Positions 22,940 through 35,339 are shown, counted from the first letter of the stretch. The stretch is DNA of 64,000 nucleotides from Nephrocerus scutellatus (GCA_947095585.1 OX352762.1:26760669-26824668), one strand, 5' to 3'. A program made the numbers and translations. Notes: generated by a model not told the origin, from the sequence alone.

Positions 22940-24261
22940 CATTCCTATCTTCGTAATTTAAGGGAAGTGGTAGGACTTAAATAGTTGGTTTTGGGGTTTA
23001 AAATGAAGTGGGCGGTTGTCATTTTACTTAAAACTAACACATCGCGGCTTAAAATTGTAGCCAGCTAAAGTCAAAGTAAAAAATTTATTTATATCAAGAA
23101 TTCCCTTCTCGATGATTGCAAAAATTGTAAACCAACAGAGAGGTAAAAATATCAAAAGTTGTAGTTTCCTTCGCTTCTTAGCAATGAGAGAAGAATACAT
23201 TTTCCTCCCATGTTAATAAATCTTTCCAAATAGGATAAAGTTCACTAGAGTACGTTCGGCTACTCAATGTGTATGTATTTATGATAAAACAAATTACAAT
23301 TGTATTAAATGTTCATTTATAGCTGTGTGTGTGCGTGCATACAGATAAACTGATTTGAAGTATTTATCAAATGTATCCTTGGAATCTTCTCAAAAACGTT
23401 TACGCAGCGTATTAAACTTGTATATGTATAGTGGTGGTGATTAAGCGATATATTCTATCTCTTACGAGTAATCCCTTTATCGTATGTTTCGGCACACTAC
23501 AAATTTTCCTGCCTTTGAGCACGGAGATGAAAATTTTCTTCATTATATTTTCAATAGAAATAATCCGTTCGTTATTCAAAGAAGCTCGTGAAATATACTT
23601 TACTGTGTATCGTTAGACATTTTTTAAATTACTTTTTCGTTTTACTAGATTGGTTTTACAGAAGAAAGTTAAGTTTAAAAAATGCAGTTTCAATTTTAGA
23701 CAATTTTGAAATTTAAATCTTTCTAGCAACTACTTTTTAAAATTTGAACTGGCAAAGGAAGTTTGCACCATAATAATGCTGAGCACAGCGTGGTCGATAT
23801 CATACATTGCAATAACATTGAAAAGCTCGGCTAGCTTTGGGGGACATCACCTACAAAGCAGCTACTTTGCATAAGGATTTGTATAATACAATAGTATAGT
23901 AGTAGTCAAAATGTGTTAAAGAAAATATTACAAATTAGTACAGTACAGTACACAACACTTTTTTACTTATACGAGTATTTCGTTTAAAAAGTATCCCAAC
24001 ATTTGGATTGCTGATCTTGTTTTAAAATTTTCAATCGCTGTTATTTTGCTTTAAGATTAGCGGCAAATGTAATTTAACCTATAAAGTTTGTTAGTTTTAC
24101 ATAAAAAAATGTTTGATGGCAGTTCTGATTCTTTCAACAAGTGTATATTTTTTGCCTCTTTTATTAATTTCGTTTACCTGTTTGATAGTTAGTCTAGCAC
24201 TTCAGCGAGAGAAATTAGTTTGCTTTCAGATATATCCACTTTTTGCAATTTTCAAATTAAG
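22940..24261. other. No recognised gene
   Basis: AT-rich. Short open frames at 23431-23616 and 24113-24298 look like chance. TACAGTACAGTACA lies near 23940. Confidence 0.3.
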
Positions 24262-25045
24262 TACGGTTTTCGTAGGCAACGTTCTACAGGTGACCTGATG
24301 GCTTATCTCACTGAAAGGTGGAACCAGTCTATTCACAAAGCAATTGGTGAAAGCAAAGTTGTTGCACTCGATATTTCCAAGGCATTTGACAGAGTCTGAC
24401 ATCAAGCTCTTTTGTCGAAAAAGAATGCCTATGGAATTGATAAGGCCCTGCTTGCTTGGACTAGTAACTACCTTTCTGGCCATTCAATCCAGGTCGTATT
24501 GGACGGTTTCAAATCCAATATTCACCGCATAAACGCAGATGGTCTCCAGGGATCTGATTTGTCTCCGACACTCTTTCTCATTTTCATTACCAATCTCCTA
24601 TTCGCCACTTCTAATCCAATCCATTCTTTCGCTGACGACAGCACTTAGGCTTTCTGCACGCCCCTTTCATCGCAAGTGGAACTTAAAGAACAACGTATGT
24701 TAAGCACGTTAAATTCTGAGCTTGACAGCATAACAAGGTGGAGAATACGTAATAGAGTTGAATTTAACGCTTCTAAAACCCAATGCTGTCTTATGTCGTC
24801 CAAGCGTAATTTAAGCCCCCAATCTTTATTCATGAATGGGTCTTGCATCAAAGAAACTGAAACAATCTCAATTCTCGGTATGTGGGTCAACAGCAAGCTT
24901 CGTTGGATCGACCACATATTTGCCATCGTCAAAAATGTCGCGAGATATTTAGGTTAGGTTATTAGGTTTCCTAAAACGGTGCAAGATGTACTTCACTCCT
25001 TCAGATCTGGCTACTATTTGCAAGGCGTATATTCGCCCTAAATAT
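24262..25045 (+). pseudogene. Jockey-like LINE ORF2 remnant (RT fingers to thumb)
   Basis: With a few stops and shifts the plus strand reads RSTGDLMAYLTERWNQSIHK, then VALDISKAFDRV (RT motif A, Asp kept), then SIQVVLDGFKSN, then LSPTLFLIFITNL and HSFADDST (motif C, both Asp kept). The thumb block ITRWRIRNRVEFNASKTQCC then LGMWVNSKLRW follows. The loop Q/G motif is GLQGSDLSP instead of the usual GVPQGS. Homology stops near 25045. It is the same family as 41395-43170 and 58570-59452. Confidence 0.85.
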
Positions 25046-25387
25046 TCATTACTAGGCGTAGGAAGTCTGACTAACAAGAACGTTATGGCCGCCGTCTTAC
25101 AATAGAAGGAAAACCACCAAGTTAATATCAATGTCGGAGTTCACCTTGTTTTTCCGTGAGAAATGTGCGGGGTTTTATTTTTTACTCAAATAATATTATA
25201 GACTTTGATTTTGATAATTTACGACTTTAATAATTCATGAAAATTTATTTGATTAGACTGCCTGCATGACGTCTCACAAGTTGAAGTAGTAAAGCAGTAG
25301 TGAACAATAAGGAGTGTCAGCGAGATATTTTATACCAAGAAGATACTAGAACAAATAACATTTTACCGATCAAAAATTGCTTATTTT

Positions 25388-26392
25388 ATAAAAAAAAACA
25401 ACCCATAAAAATACAATTTTTCATGTAAATTCTCTTATAGGAGATGGGTATGTGTTAAAATTTGAAGAAAATCGAGCTAATTTTTAAAAAAATTATATGG
25501 GCACCCCTCGGACCTCAGGGCCTCACTCCAAAAACTGTTGTCTACCGGAGGTACACATGTGTATTTAATTTGAAGAAAATCGGGTTAGTTTTTTTAAAAA
25601 AAGTTATGGGGCCCCACGAGCCCGTGCCCGGGGTCTCCAAATTTTTTACAAAAAGTGTTGTCTATCGGAAATACACATGTGTATTAAATTTGAAGAAAAT
25701 CGGATTAATTTTTTTAAAAAAAGTTATGGGGCCCCACGACGCCGGACCCGTGGTCTCCAAATTTTTTTACAAAAAGTGAGTGTTGTCTATCGGAGATACA
25801 CATGTGTATTAAATTTGAAGAAAATCGGGTTAATTTTTTTAAAAAAAGTTATGGGGCCCCACGAACCCGGGCCCGGGGTCTCCAAATTTTTACAAAAAGT
25901 GTTGTCTATCGGAGATACACATGTGTATTATATTTGAAGAAAATCGGGTTAATTTTTTTAAAAAAAGTTATGGGGCCCCACGAACCCGGGCCCGGGGTCT
26001 CCAAATTTTTAACAAAAAGTGTCGTCTATCGGAGAAACACATGTGTATTAAATTTGAAGAAAATCGGGATAATTTTTTTAAAAAAAGTTATGGGGCCCCA
26101 CGAACCCGGGCCCGGGGTCTACAAAAAGTGTTGTATATCAGAGATACACATGTGTATAAAATTTGAAGAAAATCGAGTAAAATTTTGTAAAATATTTGTA
26201 TGGGAGCCCCCCGACCCCGAGGTCCGAGGGGCCTCAAATAGAAAGTATTGTCACCGGAAATACACATATGTGCAAAATTTCAATAAAATCGGGCCTTGGG
26301 AAGTGGGTTAAAAATGGATCGCAAGATTCCATGACACACAAACCCAACCACAAACAAACGGGCAAGTGAAGTTAATATAGAGAATTTAAAAA
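25388..26392 (-). mobile_element. Satellite-bearing element, copy 7 (best-preserved array)
   Basis: The right terminus (AAAACAACCCATAAAAATAC then TGTAAATTCTCTTATAGGAG) leads into a regular array. The CATGTGTATT mark recurs at 25801, 25920 and 26040, giving a period of 119-120 bp. The four or five inner units are nearly identical and share GGGGCCCCACGAACCCGGGC. It ends with CAAGTGAAGTTAATATAGAG then AATTTAAAA. The long open frames here (up to 169 codons at 25802-26311) read the repeat and are not genes. Confidence 0.85.
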
Positions 26393-26624
26393 GGAACTAG
26401 CAGAAATAACATGTTACCGACCAAAAATTCTACTTTATTGATTAATTTAACAAATAGGACAAGTAATTTAAATATAGAACTTAATAAATTTCTTGCTGAA
26501 ATATTGAATTTTCTTCTAGGTTATAATTAGTTCAATCTCATATTTCACAAATTTTAAAAATGAATTAATCCCATAATCATGTACAATAATTTAGTTATTT
26601 ATTTGTGTTTGTATGTGTGAACCT

Positions 26625-26830
26625 ACGAAACTATACAATCAAGATGTCGTAAGGATATTGCCAGAGTTGCGGCTATCAGTACTGTTCACTGGACAGTGGA
26701 CAATCATGCTGCTAAGCTGGGTAATTCGCATAACACGTTCTGCAGGAGCTGCAAGGAGGCAAATGAAAAATAAACTTTCATCCACTATCTTTAAAGATGT
26801 CGGAGCCTAGCAGGCTTTGGGCAACCCAAA
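26625..26830 (+). pseudogene. LOA/R1-like LINE C-terminal knuckle fragment
   Basis: In one frame the plus strand reads ARVAAISTVHWTVDNHAAKL, then GNSHNTFCRSCKEANEK. It matches the TGHC..G.HA..LG....FCR.C..E.E block before the zinc knuckle in RNase H-class LINEs; the His and last Cys are disturbed. The following 170 bp, ending in TATATAAAGTAG near 27015, is probably its 3' UTR. Confidence 0.65.
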
Positions 26831-27015
26831 CCCTGAAAGAGCTTTCAGAGTAAAGGATCATCGAACTCATCTTGTACTTGAACGCTACAGGCTGGATTTA
26901 AAACCAGCCAAACATCCATTGATAGGTCACTCGAGGTATGTGGTGTCAAAATGGAACATTCTAGCCGCTAGGTCCTCGCAAGCGCAGTGAGGACCGCCAC
27001 CCTTTATATAAAGTA

Positions 27016-28400
27016 GTCGTAGTCGTTTTTCGGAATTTAATTTTTAATTTTTTTAATTGTTTTTTTAAATCATAGAAATTTAAAAGAAAAGAACCAAATT
27101 TACAAATCTTCATCAAAGGCCTGAATTGGACGTTTCTCTGGTGAAATTTGCCAAGCTACGAGGAACCGCAGAGAATATTCAAGAGCTCCATTTGAGTCCA
27201 GCTTTTTCGCTCATCCTTGGTGCAATGTTTGGCGTTGGAGCTTATCGGCACAATAGTTGTGCGTGCCTTTTTCGTTTGTTAAGCCTGGTACTACAAACGA
27301 ATCCGGTACAATTCACTGTCGAGTTGTTGGCCTTCAAGATAGAAGTCAGCTAGTTCCTGAGGGACCGAAATACAAGCAAGGAAGTAAAAATTCTTTCTTT
27401 CTGGAAAGCAGTACTATCTGCCGTTTATTTCATTTAAGAAATAATATTAAATTTTCTCGAATATACAGTATGAGCATTCATCAGGATCAGATTACAGCGT
27501 ATTCAGACAAGAAACATACACATACAAACACACATGTATATATGTGTAACTTGAGAGTTTTATTGTTTATTAGCTTTTCCCGGATGCTCCGCCACCCTAC
27601 ACATGAATCACAACCACGAGAGGTGTCCACTATTGCCTTAACCTAAACAAAGCGCCACCTCAATCGTATTCTTGGTTTACCGAGATTTTGTTAAGACGCA
27701 AACTCTGTGAAAGTTTCAGCTCAATCGGCTGTCTAGTTTTTGAGTTTTAGTGTCGTATATGTAGTAAAGTATATATAGATTATAGTACGTACAAAGCAAC
27801 ACAGCACATAGCACACAGTCATTATGATGCCGCTGTAGGCGTAATGTTCCTACAAAACATAACACAAAAAGCAGCGCAGCTCACTGCACACAGTCAGTAT
27901 GATTTCCGACCGTTTTTTCGTCGACTTTAGTTATTTAGTTACAAAATTGGTCGCCACGAAAGGCACTTTTAGTTAAAAGGGGTAATATATAGCCTATGTT
28001 CACCCTGAAAATCCATTCTAAAATAAGTTTTGAAATCGGACTAGTAGTTTCGAAGATTACCTCCTACACACAAACCAACATTACCTCTTTATAACATTAA
28101 TATACATAGATTGATAAATAGAGCATCTAATTTTCGCATGAGCAGTTTGCAAGGCAAAAATTGAACTGAGCGTAGCCGAGTTTTTTAGGACACACAAAGT
28201 TATAATTACTTCAGTCAGACTACTTTTTTTGACTATTTTTTTATTTAAATCTTAAAGAACAAGGACATTAATAAATTTACAAAATATTTGGTGGTCACAG
28301 TTGATCGGATGCGATTTTTCTTTGGGTAGCTAAGGCTATTTTCGAATACAGTGAATAAATCAATGGCTATATCCACGACTATAAATGTTATTGTCAGTGA
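27016..28400. other. No recognised gene; pieces of dispersed repeats
   Basis: Frames at 27126-27353 and 27257-27646 are not recognised. At 27793-27905 GCACACAGTCAnTATGAT occurs twice, and a relative lies inverted at 30524-30610. At 28040-28112 a tail, AGTAGTTTCGAAGATTACCT then TATAACATTAATATACATAG, recurs at 63390-63460. These look like ends of an unnamed repeat family. Confidence 0.45.
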
Positions 28401-28479
28401 TTCCGATGATTCTACTGATTGTTCCTGCAGGAATTACAAACCTGTGACGAAAACGGCAAGACCCATTTATAAAAAAATA

Positions 28480-29722
28480 ACCCAGGGTTAACTCCGGTTT
28501 ATATGCATGAATATGCCTGGAGAAGAAGTAAAAGGCTGGTTAAATAACTGCAAAGACCGCAAAGCACCCGTTACGGATGGTATACCAATCGAATATGCAA
28601 ATAACGATCTGATAAAACTTCTCACAAAAGAATATAACCGTATTTTTGATACAGGAGGTATCCCAGACAATTTCAAGCAATCAGTGATCTTCCCCATTCT
28701 CAAGAAAGGTGACCCCATTCTTTCAGATAACTACAGTGGCATTGCATTTTTAAACTCGCCATTAAAAATTCTAATGGGTGTTTTCGCTAAACGTTTTCAA
28801 ATCTAGGTATCCCAAGATCTTTTGCTATCTGAGTTTCAGGCGGGGTTTCGAGCAAATTACTCTACAACGGACCAAATCTTCATACTCACAACAGTTGCGC
28901 CGAACTACATTAGAAGAAAGAAGAAATTGTATGAGTTCTTCGTAGACCTCAAGGTGGCTTTCGACACAATAGACAGAAGTGCACTTTTCTACAAACTGTA
29001 CAATCGTGGGCTATCCAGAAAGAAAGAAAAACTGTCTGGAAGATAAGCACATATCCTTAAGAGTAAAATATTAGATATTTCAAGCGGTTTCTAAATCAGT
29101 CTTGCTGTATGCGGCACAGGTTTGGGGTTATAAGATGTATGATACCGTGGAAAAACTGATGCGTTTCTTTTTGAAACGGATAATTAATCTGCCTCAAAGC
29201 ACACCAAATAGTATGCTTCTAGTTGAGACTGGTCTTTCCCCACTATTTATGAATACCCTAAAACTTCATTTTGATTATACGATAATACTCGATCGAAGTA
29301 ACATCCTGAATTTTTAGGGCAAGAGGAGAAATTATGAACCAGAATTTCATACCACACTGTGAAGGTTTACCAATCATTCGTTCCTTATGTAATCTACGAG
29401 AGAGAGAGGACACCTTTCACTTCTTGGGTAGGTGTCCAATTCTAAGCAAAATTAGGTGTAGCTTTTTGATAAGGGAACCCTGCAGGAGGAAGATATGGTG
29501 ATGATTTTAAACGGCACGAACTGGAACACACTACACAACTATTGTCAAAAAGCAATAACAAACAGAAGAACGATACTCGAAGAACATACATCAACAGTAT
29601 CGTCAAACTCGGGCAGACAGCTTTTCAGCCATGTCTTAAATTTAAGAATTATAAATTTGTATTTTGTAATGAATTATTGTAAATTAATAAAATCTATTTA
29701 TCTATCTATATGCATGAAAACG
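28480..29722 (+). pseudogene. Non-LTR retrotransposon ORF2 remnant with TATC tail
   Basis: RT blocks appear in order. KAPVTDGIPIEYANN and GGIPDNFKQSVIFPILKKGD then DNYSGIAFLNSPLKILM are fingers (28560-28770). LSEFQAGFRANYSTTDQIF and EFFVDLKVAFDTIDRSALFY are motif A with its Asp (28825-28990). After a large deletion that removes the FADD box come VLYAAQVWGY and FLKRIINLPQSTPNSMLLVE (thumb/C-terminus), then a knuckle-like EDTFHFLGRCPIL (29410). The 3' end has an ATCTATTTATCTATCTATA run at 29690. It is a different family from the Jockey-like and RNase H-class LINEs here; the exact clade is uncertain. Confidence 0.75.
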
Positions 29723-30333
29723 AAAATTCGAGTTTGTTTCGTTAAACCCATGAAAATAAAGCGGTTTAGTTAGGTTTCGCTGATATTCAACAAACAACAA
29801 CGCAACTGTCAAATAAACTCTACTCGGTTCATGCAAACGCTACGAGTTAGCGCCGCCATGTTATTAACTCGACGAAAACCTAACTCGACTCAACTCGAGC
29901 TTTGGAAACGTTATAAATATCCTGCAAAACTCAAACAGAGAAGAACGAATGTAAGAGAGAGAGAGAATATCAAAACTTCCAATGTAAAACTTCTTTACTT
30001 TAATTTGCATGTTATTTTAACTTTTTCCATATTCCTAGGTATTATTATCATCGTTATATTGTCTTTGCCTTTGTGTAATACATAAGAAGACCAACTTTTT
30101 CGCTGATTTCCCTGTTGGCAATTTTGGATAATGGTGAAGACTGATGAAAATATTACAATGGAAATATTTCAAAGTGTTATTAAACCATCTATTTCGAGAG
30201 TTATAGTTAGCCTGTGATGATGTTGCCCCAGAATATAACTTTTTGAAGTTAGAAGATACATTAATAATTAAACATGGATTTTTACAAACTTTTATTTAAC
30301 GTGATGACATCAACTTGATTTTGTGTTTCAACT
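29723..30333. other. No recognised gene
   Basis: AACTCGAC-type repeats at 29872-29898. The frame at 29831-30085 is not recognised. Confidence 0.3.
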
Positions 30334-30520
30334 TTTTAAATTCTCTATATTAACTTCGCGTGCCCGTGGCTGGCTGGCTGGTCAGATTTTCTGATCAATT
30401 TTTAACCCACTTCCCAAAGCCCGATTTTATTGCACACATGTATATTTCCGGTACCTATACTTTCTATTAAAATTTCAGAGAGATCGAGCTGCAGGATCGG
30501 GGGCTCGCATACACATTTTT
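30334..30520 (+). mobile_element. Satellite-bearing element, copy 8 (left part only)
   Basis: TTTTTAAATTCTCTATATTA and ACTTCGCGTG, a GGCTGGCTGGCTGG run, the CACTTCC/AAGCCCGATTTTATTG block and one GC patch. It is broken at about 30520, where sequence related to 27793-27905 begins in inverted orientation. Confidence 0.7.
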
Positions 30521-30937
30521 CCATTTAGCGGCATCAGATCATACTATAATGACTGTGTTCTGTGTGCGCTGATGAGCTGATGCGCTGTAAGCAGCGCTGC
30601 TTGCTTTACGATTGCGCTTTTTTTGTTGTTGTGTTTCAGCAGAGAGTATAGAGATATCAAGAGGAAGTAGAACAAATATTTTTATACAAAACTGAATGCT
30701 TCCGCAATTGAAATGTGTTGTACACTCTGTTGTGTGAGTGCATTCTTAATTTGTGTTTTGTACAATATTACAAGTAAATGAAGAACTGGTTACCTACTCA
30801 ACTGCTTTGCAGCTTAACTAAACTGCAAGAAACTAAATAATTTTAGTAGTACTTCCGACTTCGTACGTCATTGTGTGTACGTCGCACCAGCCGTGCACTG
30901 TGGCTGCTATGTTTTCCACACCAAATGGGTAATTTCA
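30521..30937. other. No recognised gene; inverted copy of a short dispersed repeat at left
   Basis: 30524-30610 read on the minus strand resembles 27793-27890 (ACACAGTCATTATnnTATGA and GATGCCGCT shared). The remainder is unrecognised. Confidence 0.35.
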
Positions 30938-31490
30938 CCACAAAATCGAGTCCCCGATCAAAGAATTTACAAGAAAAATTTCAATTTTTAAATCCACTTG
31001 CCCGTGACACGTCTGTCTGTCGGTCGGTCGGTCTGTTTGTCGTGGAATCTTGCGATCAATTTTTAAACCACTTTCCAAAGCCCGATTTTATTGAAGTTTT
31101 GCACTCATGTGTATTTCCGGAGGCAAAACAAAACAAAATTATTAAAATTTGGGACCCTGAGGTCCGAGGGGTGCCCATATAAATTTTTTAAAAATTACCC
31201 CGATTTTCTTTAAATTTTATAAACATATGTATCTATGATGGACAACACTTTATGTAAAAATTTTGTAGACCCCGGGCCTCAGGGTCGTGGGGCCCCACAA
31301 ATTTTTTAAAAAAATTAACCCGATTTCGTTCAAATTTTATATATGTACGCGTGTATCTCCGATAGACAACACTTTTTGTAAAAATTTTGGAGACCACAGG
31401 GTCATGGGGCCCAACAAATTTTTAAAAAAATTAACACGACTTTCTTCAAATTTTACACAGGGGTAGTATACCTCTGATGGACAACAAATT
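30938..31490 (+). mobile_element. Satellite-bearing elements, copy 9: right end joined to a new left part
   Basis: A right terminus (GATCAAAGAATTTACAAGAA then AAATTTCAATTTTTAAA) is followed without a gap by a left part with GTCGGTCGGTCGG replacing the usual GGCT run. The CACTTTCC/AAGCCCGATTTTATTG block and about three 119-bp units follow, fading near 31490. This is the second head-to-tail end junction in the window. Confidence 0.65.
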
Positions 31491-31664
31491 TTGTCAACGA
31501 CTTTCTTTTTATTTAAATATTATATGGTGTGAATTTGAGCCAAATCTTCCCTAATCGGTCCAGCTGTTTAGGAGGAGTTCAGTGACATACACACGTACAG
31601 TAGAATTATATATATAAAGAAGAAAGAAGATTAAAATTAAAAATAAAATAAAAATCGAAGTTAT

Positions 31665-31870
31665 GTGATTGACAATATATCACATTCCCTCACGTTTGTA
31701 GCCAGTTTCAATTTGTTTTCTCAGAATTCTCTCTGATTCATTGAAAACGCAATACGAACAAAAAACGAATACGAAACTAAAACGACGCGAGTCCAAATGC
31801 TTTTATCAATGGATCATGGTCAGGGAAAACTACAAAAAACCTTAACCAAGAAATATTACAAATTTTATAA
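31665..31870 (+). repeat. Dispersed repeat R, copy 1
   Basis: ATATCACATTCCCTCACGTT, then CGACGCGAGTCCAAATGCTT, then TGGATCATGGTCAGGGAAAA are shared with the minus strand of 56760-56990 at high similarity over about 200 bp. Family unknown; no coding. Confidence 0.75.
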
Positions 31871-31904
31871 ATATTGTAAATAATACTGATAGAACAATAA
31901 TTCA

Positions 31905-32550
31905 TATAAACAGCTTATGAGCACTTCATCCGTCAGGAAGTTGTTAACGGCTAATTTAAAGGGATCAGGGAAAGAATCAGATTATAAGATTCGGGAAACA
32001 CGGGCTCGACCAATTGATTCCACATCGAAGAGACTCTCGGTAAAATGGAGGATTTAAAGTGTTGGGTTCTACATAAAAAAAGTTGTATGCAAATCTATGT
32101 TGATTGGACCTTAAACGAGGGTTTACCTTGCTGACAAAAGGACCTGGAACTAGAGAATGGGTTTTTATAGCACATCTACCATAGTAAAATTTATAGAAAA
32201 CAGATAAAGCTCCTACATTTCGTCTGTGCTACAAAATATCAAGAGACGAAGTAATGGTTACATCGTTTATCAAACGGATAACTCTATTCTGAATTCCATC
32301 AAGATAAAGCAAATGTGATCTTGGAGCCCACATCACACACATACGAACTAAATTCTAAAATTGGTCTAACATACGATTTATATAATCTTAATACTTCAGA
32401 GGGAGTGAAGTAGAAGTTACAAAGTCTTATGAAGCATGAGAAAGTGGGTTTTTTCAACTTCTTTGAAGTGTTTTTTAATCAACTTTATGATGAAACGCCA
32501 AGTTAAACAAATCATTTTTAATGTGTAGGCAAATCCCTACCGCCGCTAGT
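31905..32550 (-). pseudogene. Jockey/CR1-like LINE ORF2 C-terminal remnant
   Basis: The minus strand reads YVRPILEFSSYVCDVGSK, then LDGIQNRVIRLINDVTITSS, then HRRNVGALSVFYKFYYGRC, then NQHRFAYNFFYVEPNTLN and YRESLRCGINWSSPCFPE. This is the thumb and C-terminal region of a non-LTR RT (pattern Y.RP.LE...; IQ.R..RLI.D; HRR.V..L..FY; R..S.....WN.LP...FP). Two frameshifts are present. Confidence 0.7.
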
Positions 32551-33600
32551 CATAAAGAGGGACTGGTATTGAAAAATTTAACTTTTTTGTGAATGACTTG
32601 TTAATTGCTCAAACAAAAGGTTGGATTAAAAAAAAATTGAAAAAACTAATTAAAATTAAACAAAGAAACAGATTAAAAAAAAAAAAGTTCATTATCCTTT
32701 TGCTAAACAGAGGCTCATACAACGATCGCTACCAATCTACTGACGATGATGATTATACCTTCGCTCAAGAAAATTGGCTACGTCCTGTTTTGAAATTGCA
32801 TGCAAATTAACTTTGTATGCTCTCATTTTCACTTAGCGTACTGCAGACGATATACTTTTGACTATGCAACATCCCCAGGCGCACAGAACTCCCACACCCT
32901 GTTTATCATGATAATCATCACAGAAATATGAAAAAAAGCTTTGTTTTTCTGTTGCAAGTTTCGTGATCGTTGTGGACATCTGCCATATAAGTGCTGATGT
33001 CGACGCGGGCATTTAATTCTAAAGTGTTAATATTCACGAGAAAAAAAACACGGTTTTCGGGAGAAAAAATTGTTGTCCTAGTTGTTCGAAAGACAACTTC
33101 CTTTTAAAGATAGTTTTAGTTAGTTAGTTATTGTGTCTTGCGGTACTATCGGGAAATATTTTGTTAAATAAAATGTTATAAAATATCTTCAAGAAGAAGA
33201 TTTTAATATTAAAAGTTACCCCGCGCCTTGTTATTAGGTAAATAATCGCATTGTAAGTTTCTTAAAGGTTTCCCAGTCGGCTTCTCATAAACGTGTTTCG
33301 GCAGCCACCCCTGGAAAGTGGTGTGATACTTACAAGAATTGAAATGGACGTTCTTTGCGAAAAGAATATAAAACCATATATGGCAAGTTCTCTAGCGTTG
33401 TATCTAATAAAAAAAAGTGACTGTCGCGAAATGAAATACATACGAAACATTATGCTCTATGCATGCAGCTCTATTAAAGACAAGCAGGACCGTGGAAAAT
33501 GGCTGTATACACGGAAACGGTGCAGATCTCAGGAACACTTTTTTCGGAAACGACGGGTTATGTCGGAGTACTGATCATCGCCCATGATATAACACCAAAA
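32551..33600. other. No recognised gene
   Basis: Includes an A-rich stretch at 32625-32690 and a frame at 33293-33574 that I cannot assign. TTAGTTAGTTAGTTATT lies near 33117. Confidence 0.3.
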
Positions 33601-34110
33601 CGAGGATGCAGATTCTCTTACCGATAAGGATTAGTGCGTGGAGATTGTCACGGCCAAAACATCCTCGAAGTATCTAAAACCAGGATCAGTTTCTTTAAAC
33701 GGATATGTCAAGAGCTACGGGTGTAACCAGATTATGGTAAAGATTGGTGGCCCAAAGTCTAGCAAGAGCCGCCTCTTGATATCAGCAGTCCAATCCTTCA
33801 TTTTACACGGAACGAAGGTTTCCCTTAGCAAAGTAAATTATCTACCATAAGCGGTCCTCCTATACGGTTGCAAAGACGCTTTGCGATTAGCTTCGGCTTA
33901 CATACAGTAGTAAGGCGAGCCATTCAGGTAACAGCAGAGGTATAACATACTGACCTCATGGATAAGTGACGAAAAGCAATTTACCATAATAAAGCTTAGT
34001 GTGGAGGAAAACATCGGCTCATGGTACTTAAAGACTTTTGTGGGGGGAATATTTGGGTAACTGTTGACGCAGTAGGCAGCGGGCAGGAGTAAACCTGCAT
34101 TTCTACCATA
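33601..34110 (+). pseudogene. R1-like LINE RT thumb fragment
   Basis: The plus strand reads AKTSSKYL (thumb start), then KIGGPKSSKSRLLISAVQSF and ILHGTKV, which is the diagnostic IGGP..S.RRLL..V..SI.LYG..VW block of R1-clade LINEs. After a shift come RRFAISFGLH and RRAIQVTAEV. Stops are frequent towards 34110. Confidence 0.7.
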
Positions 34111-35339
34111 AAACAAAACAAACCTTTAGTGACCTCTCCTTTCACCTTTACTCAACCAATACATCAATTTACATTTCCATTACTTTAAAACCTTTATGAA
34201 AAGTATATGGCTACGCGATTGATTCAAATCAGTCCCATTTTTCCTTAGCTACACTACACCATCAACACATCCAACAAAAAAGTACATACGTTACCCATAT
34301 TAAGTTGTCACCCTTCAAAAAATCAGCAAATGATTCCTCCAAAAATGAAACAAAAACCAATTAAATGTTTATAGCAGGTTAATAAATTTTTCAAAGAAGG
34401 CATCATACCAACAACGTAATTCTGATCGAGTCCAATCCAATGCAATCACTTCTTGAAGAGCCACAATAACTTTGTATAACAGATAATTTAGATGGATTCA
34501 CAATGACCGCTTATTGCACATGTTATGGATTATATTACACAAGCGATTGTAGCGAATGGTACCAATTTAACGTCCTTTCATATGGGTAGAGGCACACACT
34601 TGACGTTGACACAGTGCACTGTAAAATGGTGTTGTTGTTGTTGTTGTGACTTATGTGGGTAATGAATCCATCCATCATGTACAGCAATGAGGCGCACATT
34701 TCCAAGAATATTGGAATAACTTTCGCACACGTACGTATACGGTACACATAACAGACAACAACTAACAAATCAATATTGTGCCTGGGGTGGGCATACATGC
34801 ATTCCACTGAACTGGGGGAAGAACAAAGAACACAATAAGAGGTCATCAGAAGAGTTACCTCCTACTCGTATGTCGAACAGATTGTCGTTAGTTGGTTATT
34901 CTCGGTTAAAGTCTAATTGCTTATGAAATTGCAATCCAGCGTGTCACAAGCGAGGTCGCAGAACCGTAGTTGGGTGTAAATTTGGGTCAAATACGGTAGA
35001 TGGATGATACAGCTTACAAGACAGAAGATTTTATGACACATAACTAATAAAATGGAGTTTTATGCTTTGGAAGATCATTTGGGACAGTTACGAATACTGG
35101 ATTCAGAGTTTTGTGCGAATTTGGATCAAATACGGTAGAGAGATGATAAACCTAACATAGCCGAGGATTTAATGACAAATAAATAAAAGAAATGAAGTTT
35201 TACGACTTGGATCATAATATTGGATTTAGATTAGATATATTTTAAAATGCAATGTCTACATCATATATGTCAAAAATTATATATCTAGGTATATATGCAT
35301 ATTATTGAAGATTCCTGCGAGGTTTATATGAAGGTCTAA
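34111..35339. other. No recognised gene; diverged 140-bp tandem pair
   Basis: A TTG microsatellite (GTTGTTGTTGTTGTTG) lies at 34631-34646. From 34978, AATTTGGGTCAAATACGGTA recurs at 35118 as AATTTGGATCAAATACGGTA with about 100 bp of diverged similarity after it. Confidence 0.5.

Noticed and set aside
25462..26311. Long open frames (up to 169 codons) reading KFEENR..FFKKSYGAPRT-type repeats
   Set aside because: They are translations of the 119-120 bp satellite array; the peptide repeat follows the DNA repeat, changes frame with unit length, and similar frames occur on either strand of other arrays.
25388..26392. CRISPR-like or prokaryotic direct-repeat array
   Set aside because: Units are 119-120 bp with no repeat/spacer alternation, and the context is eukaryotic transposons.
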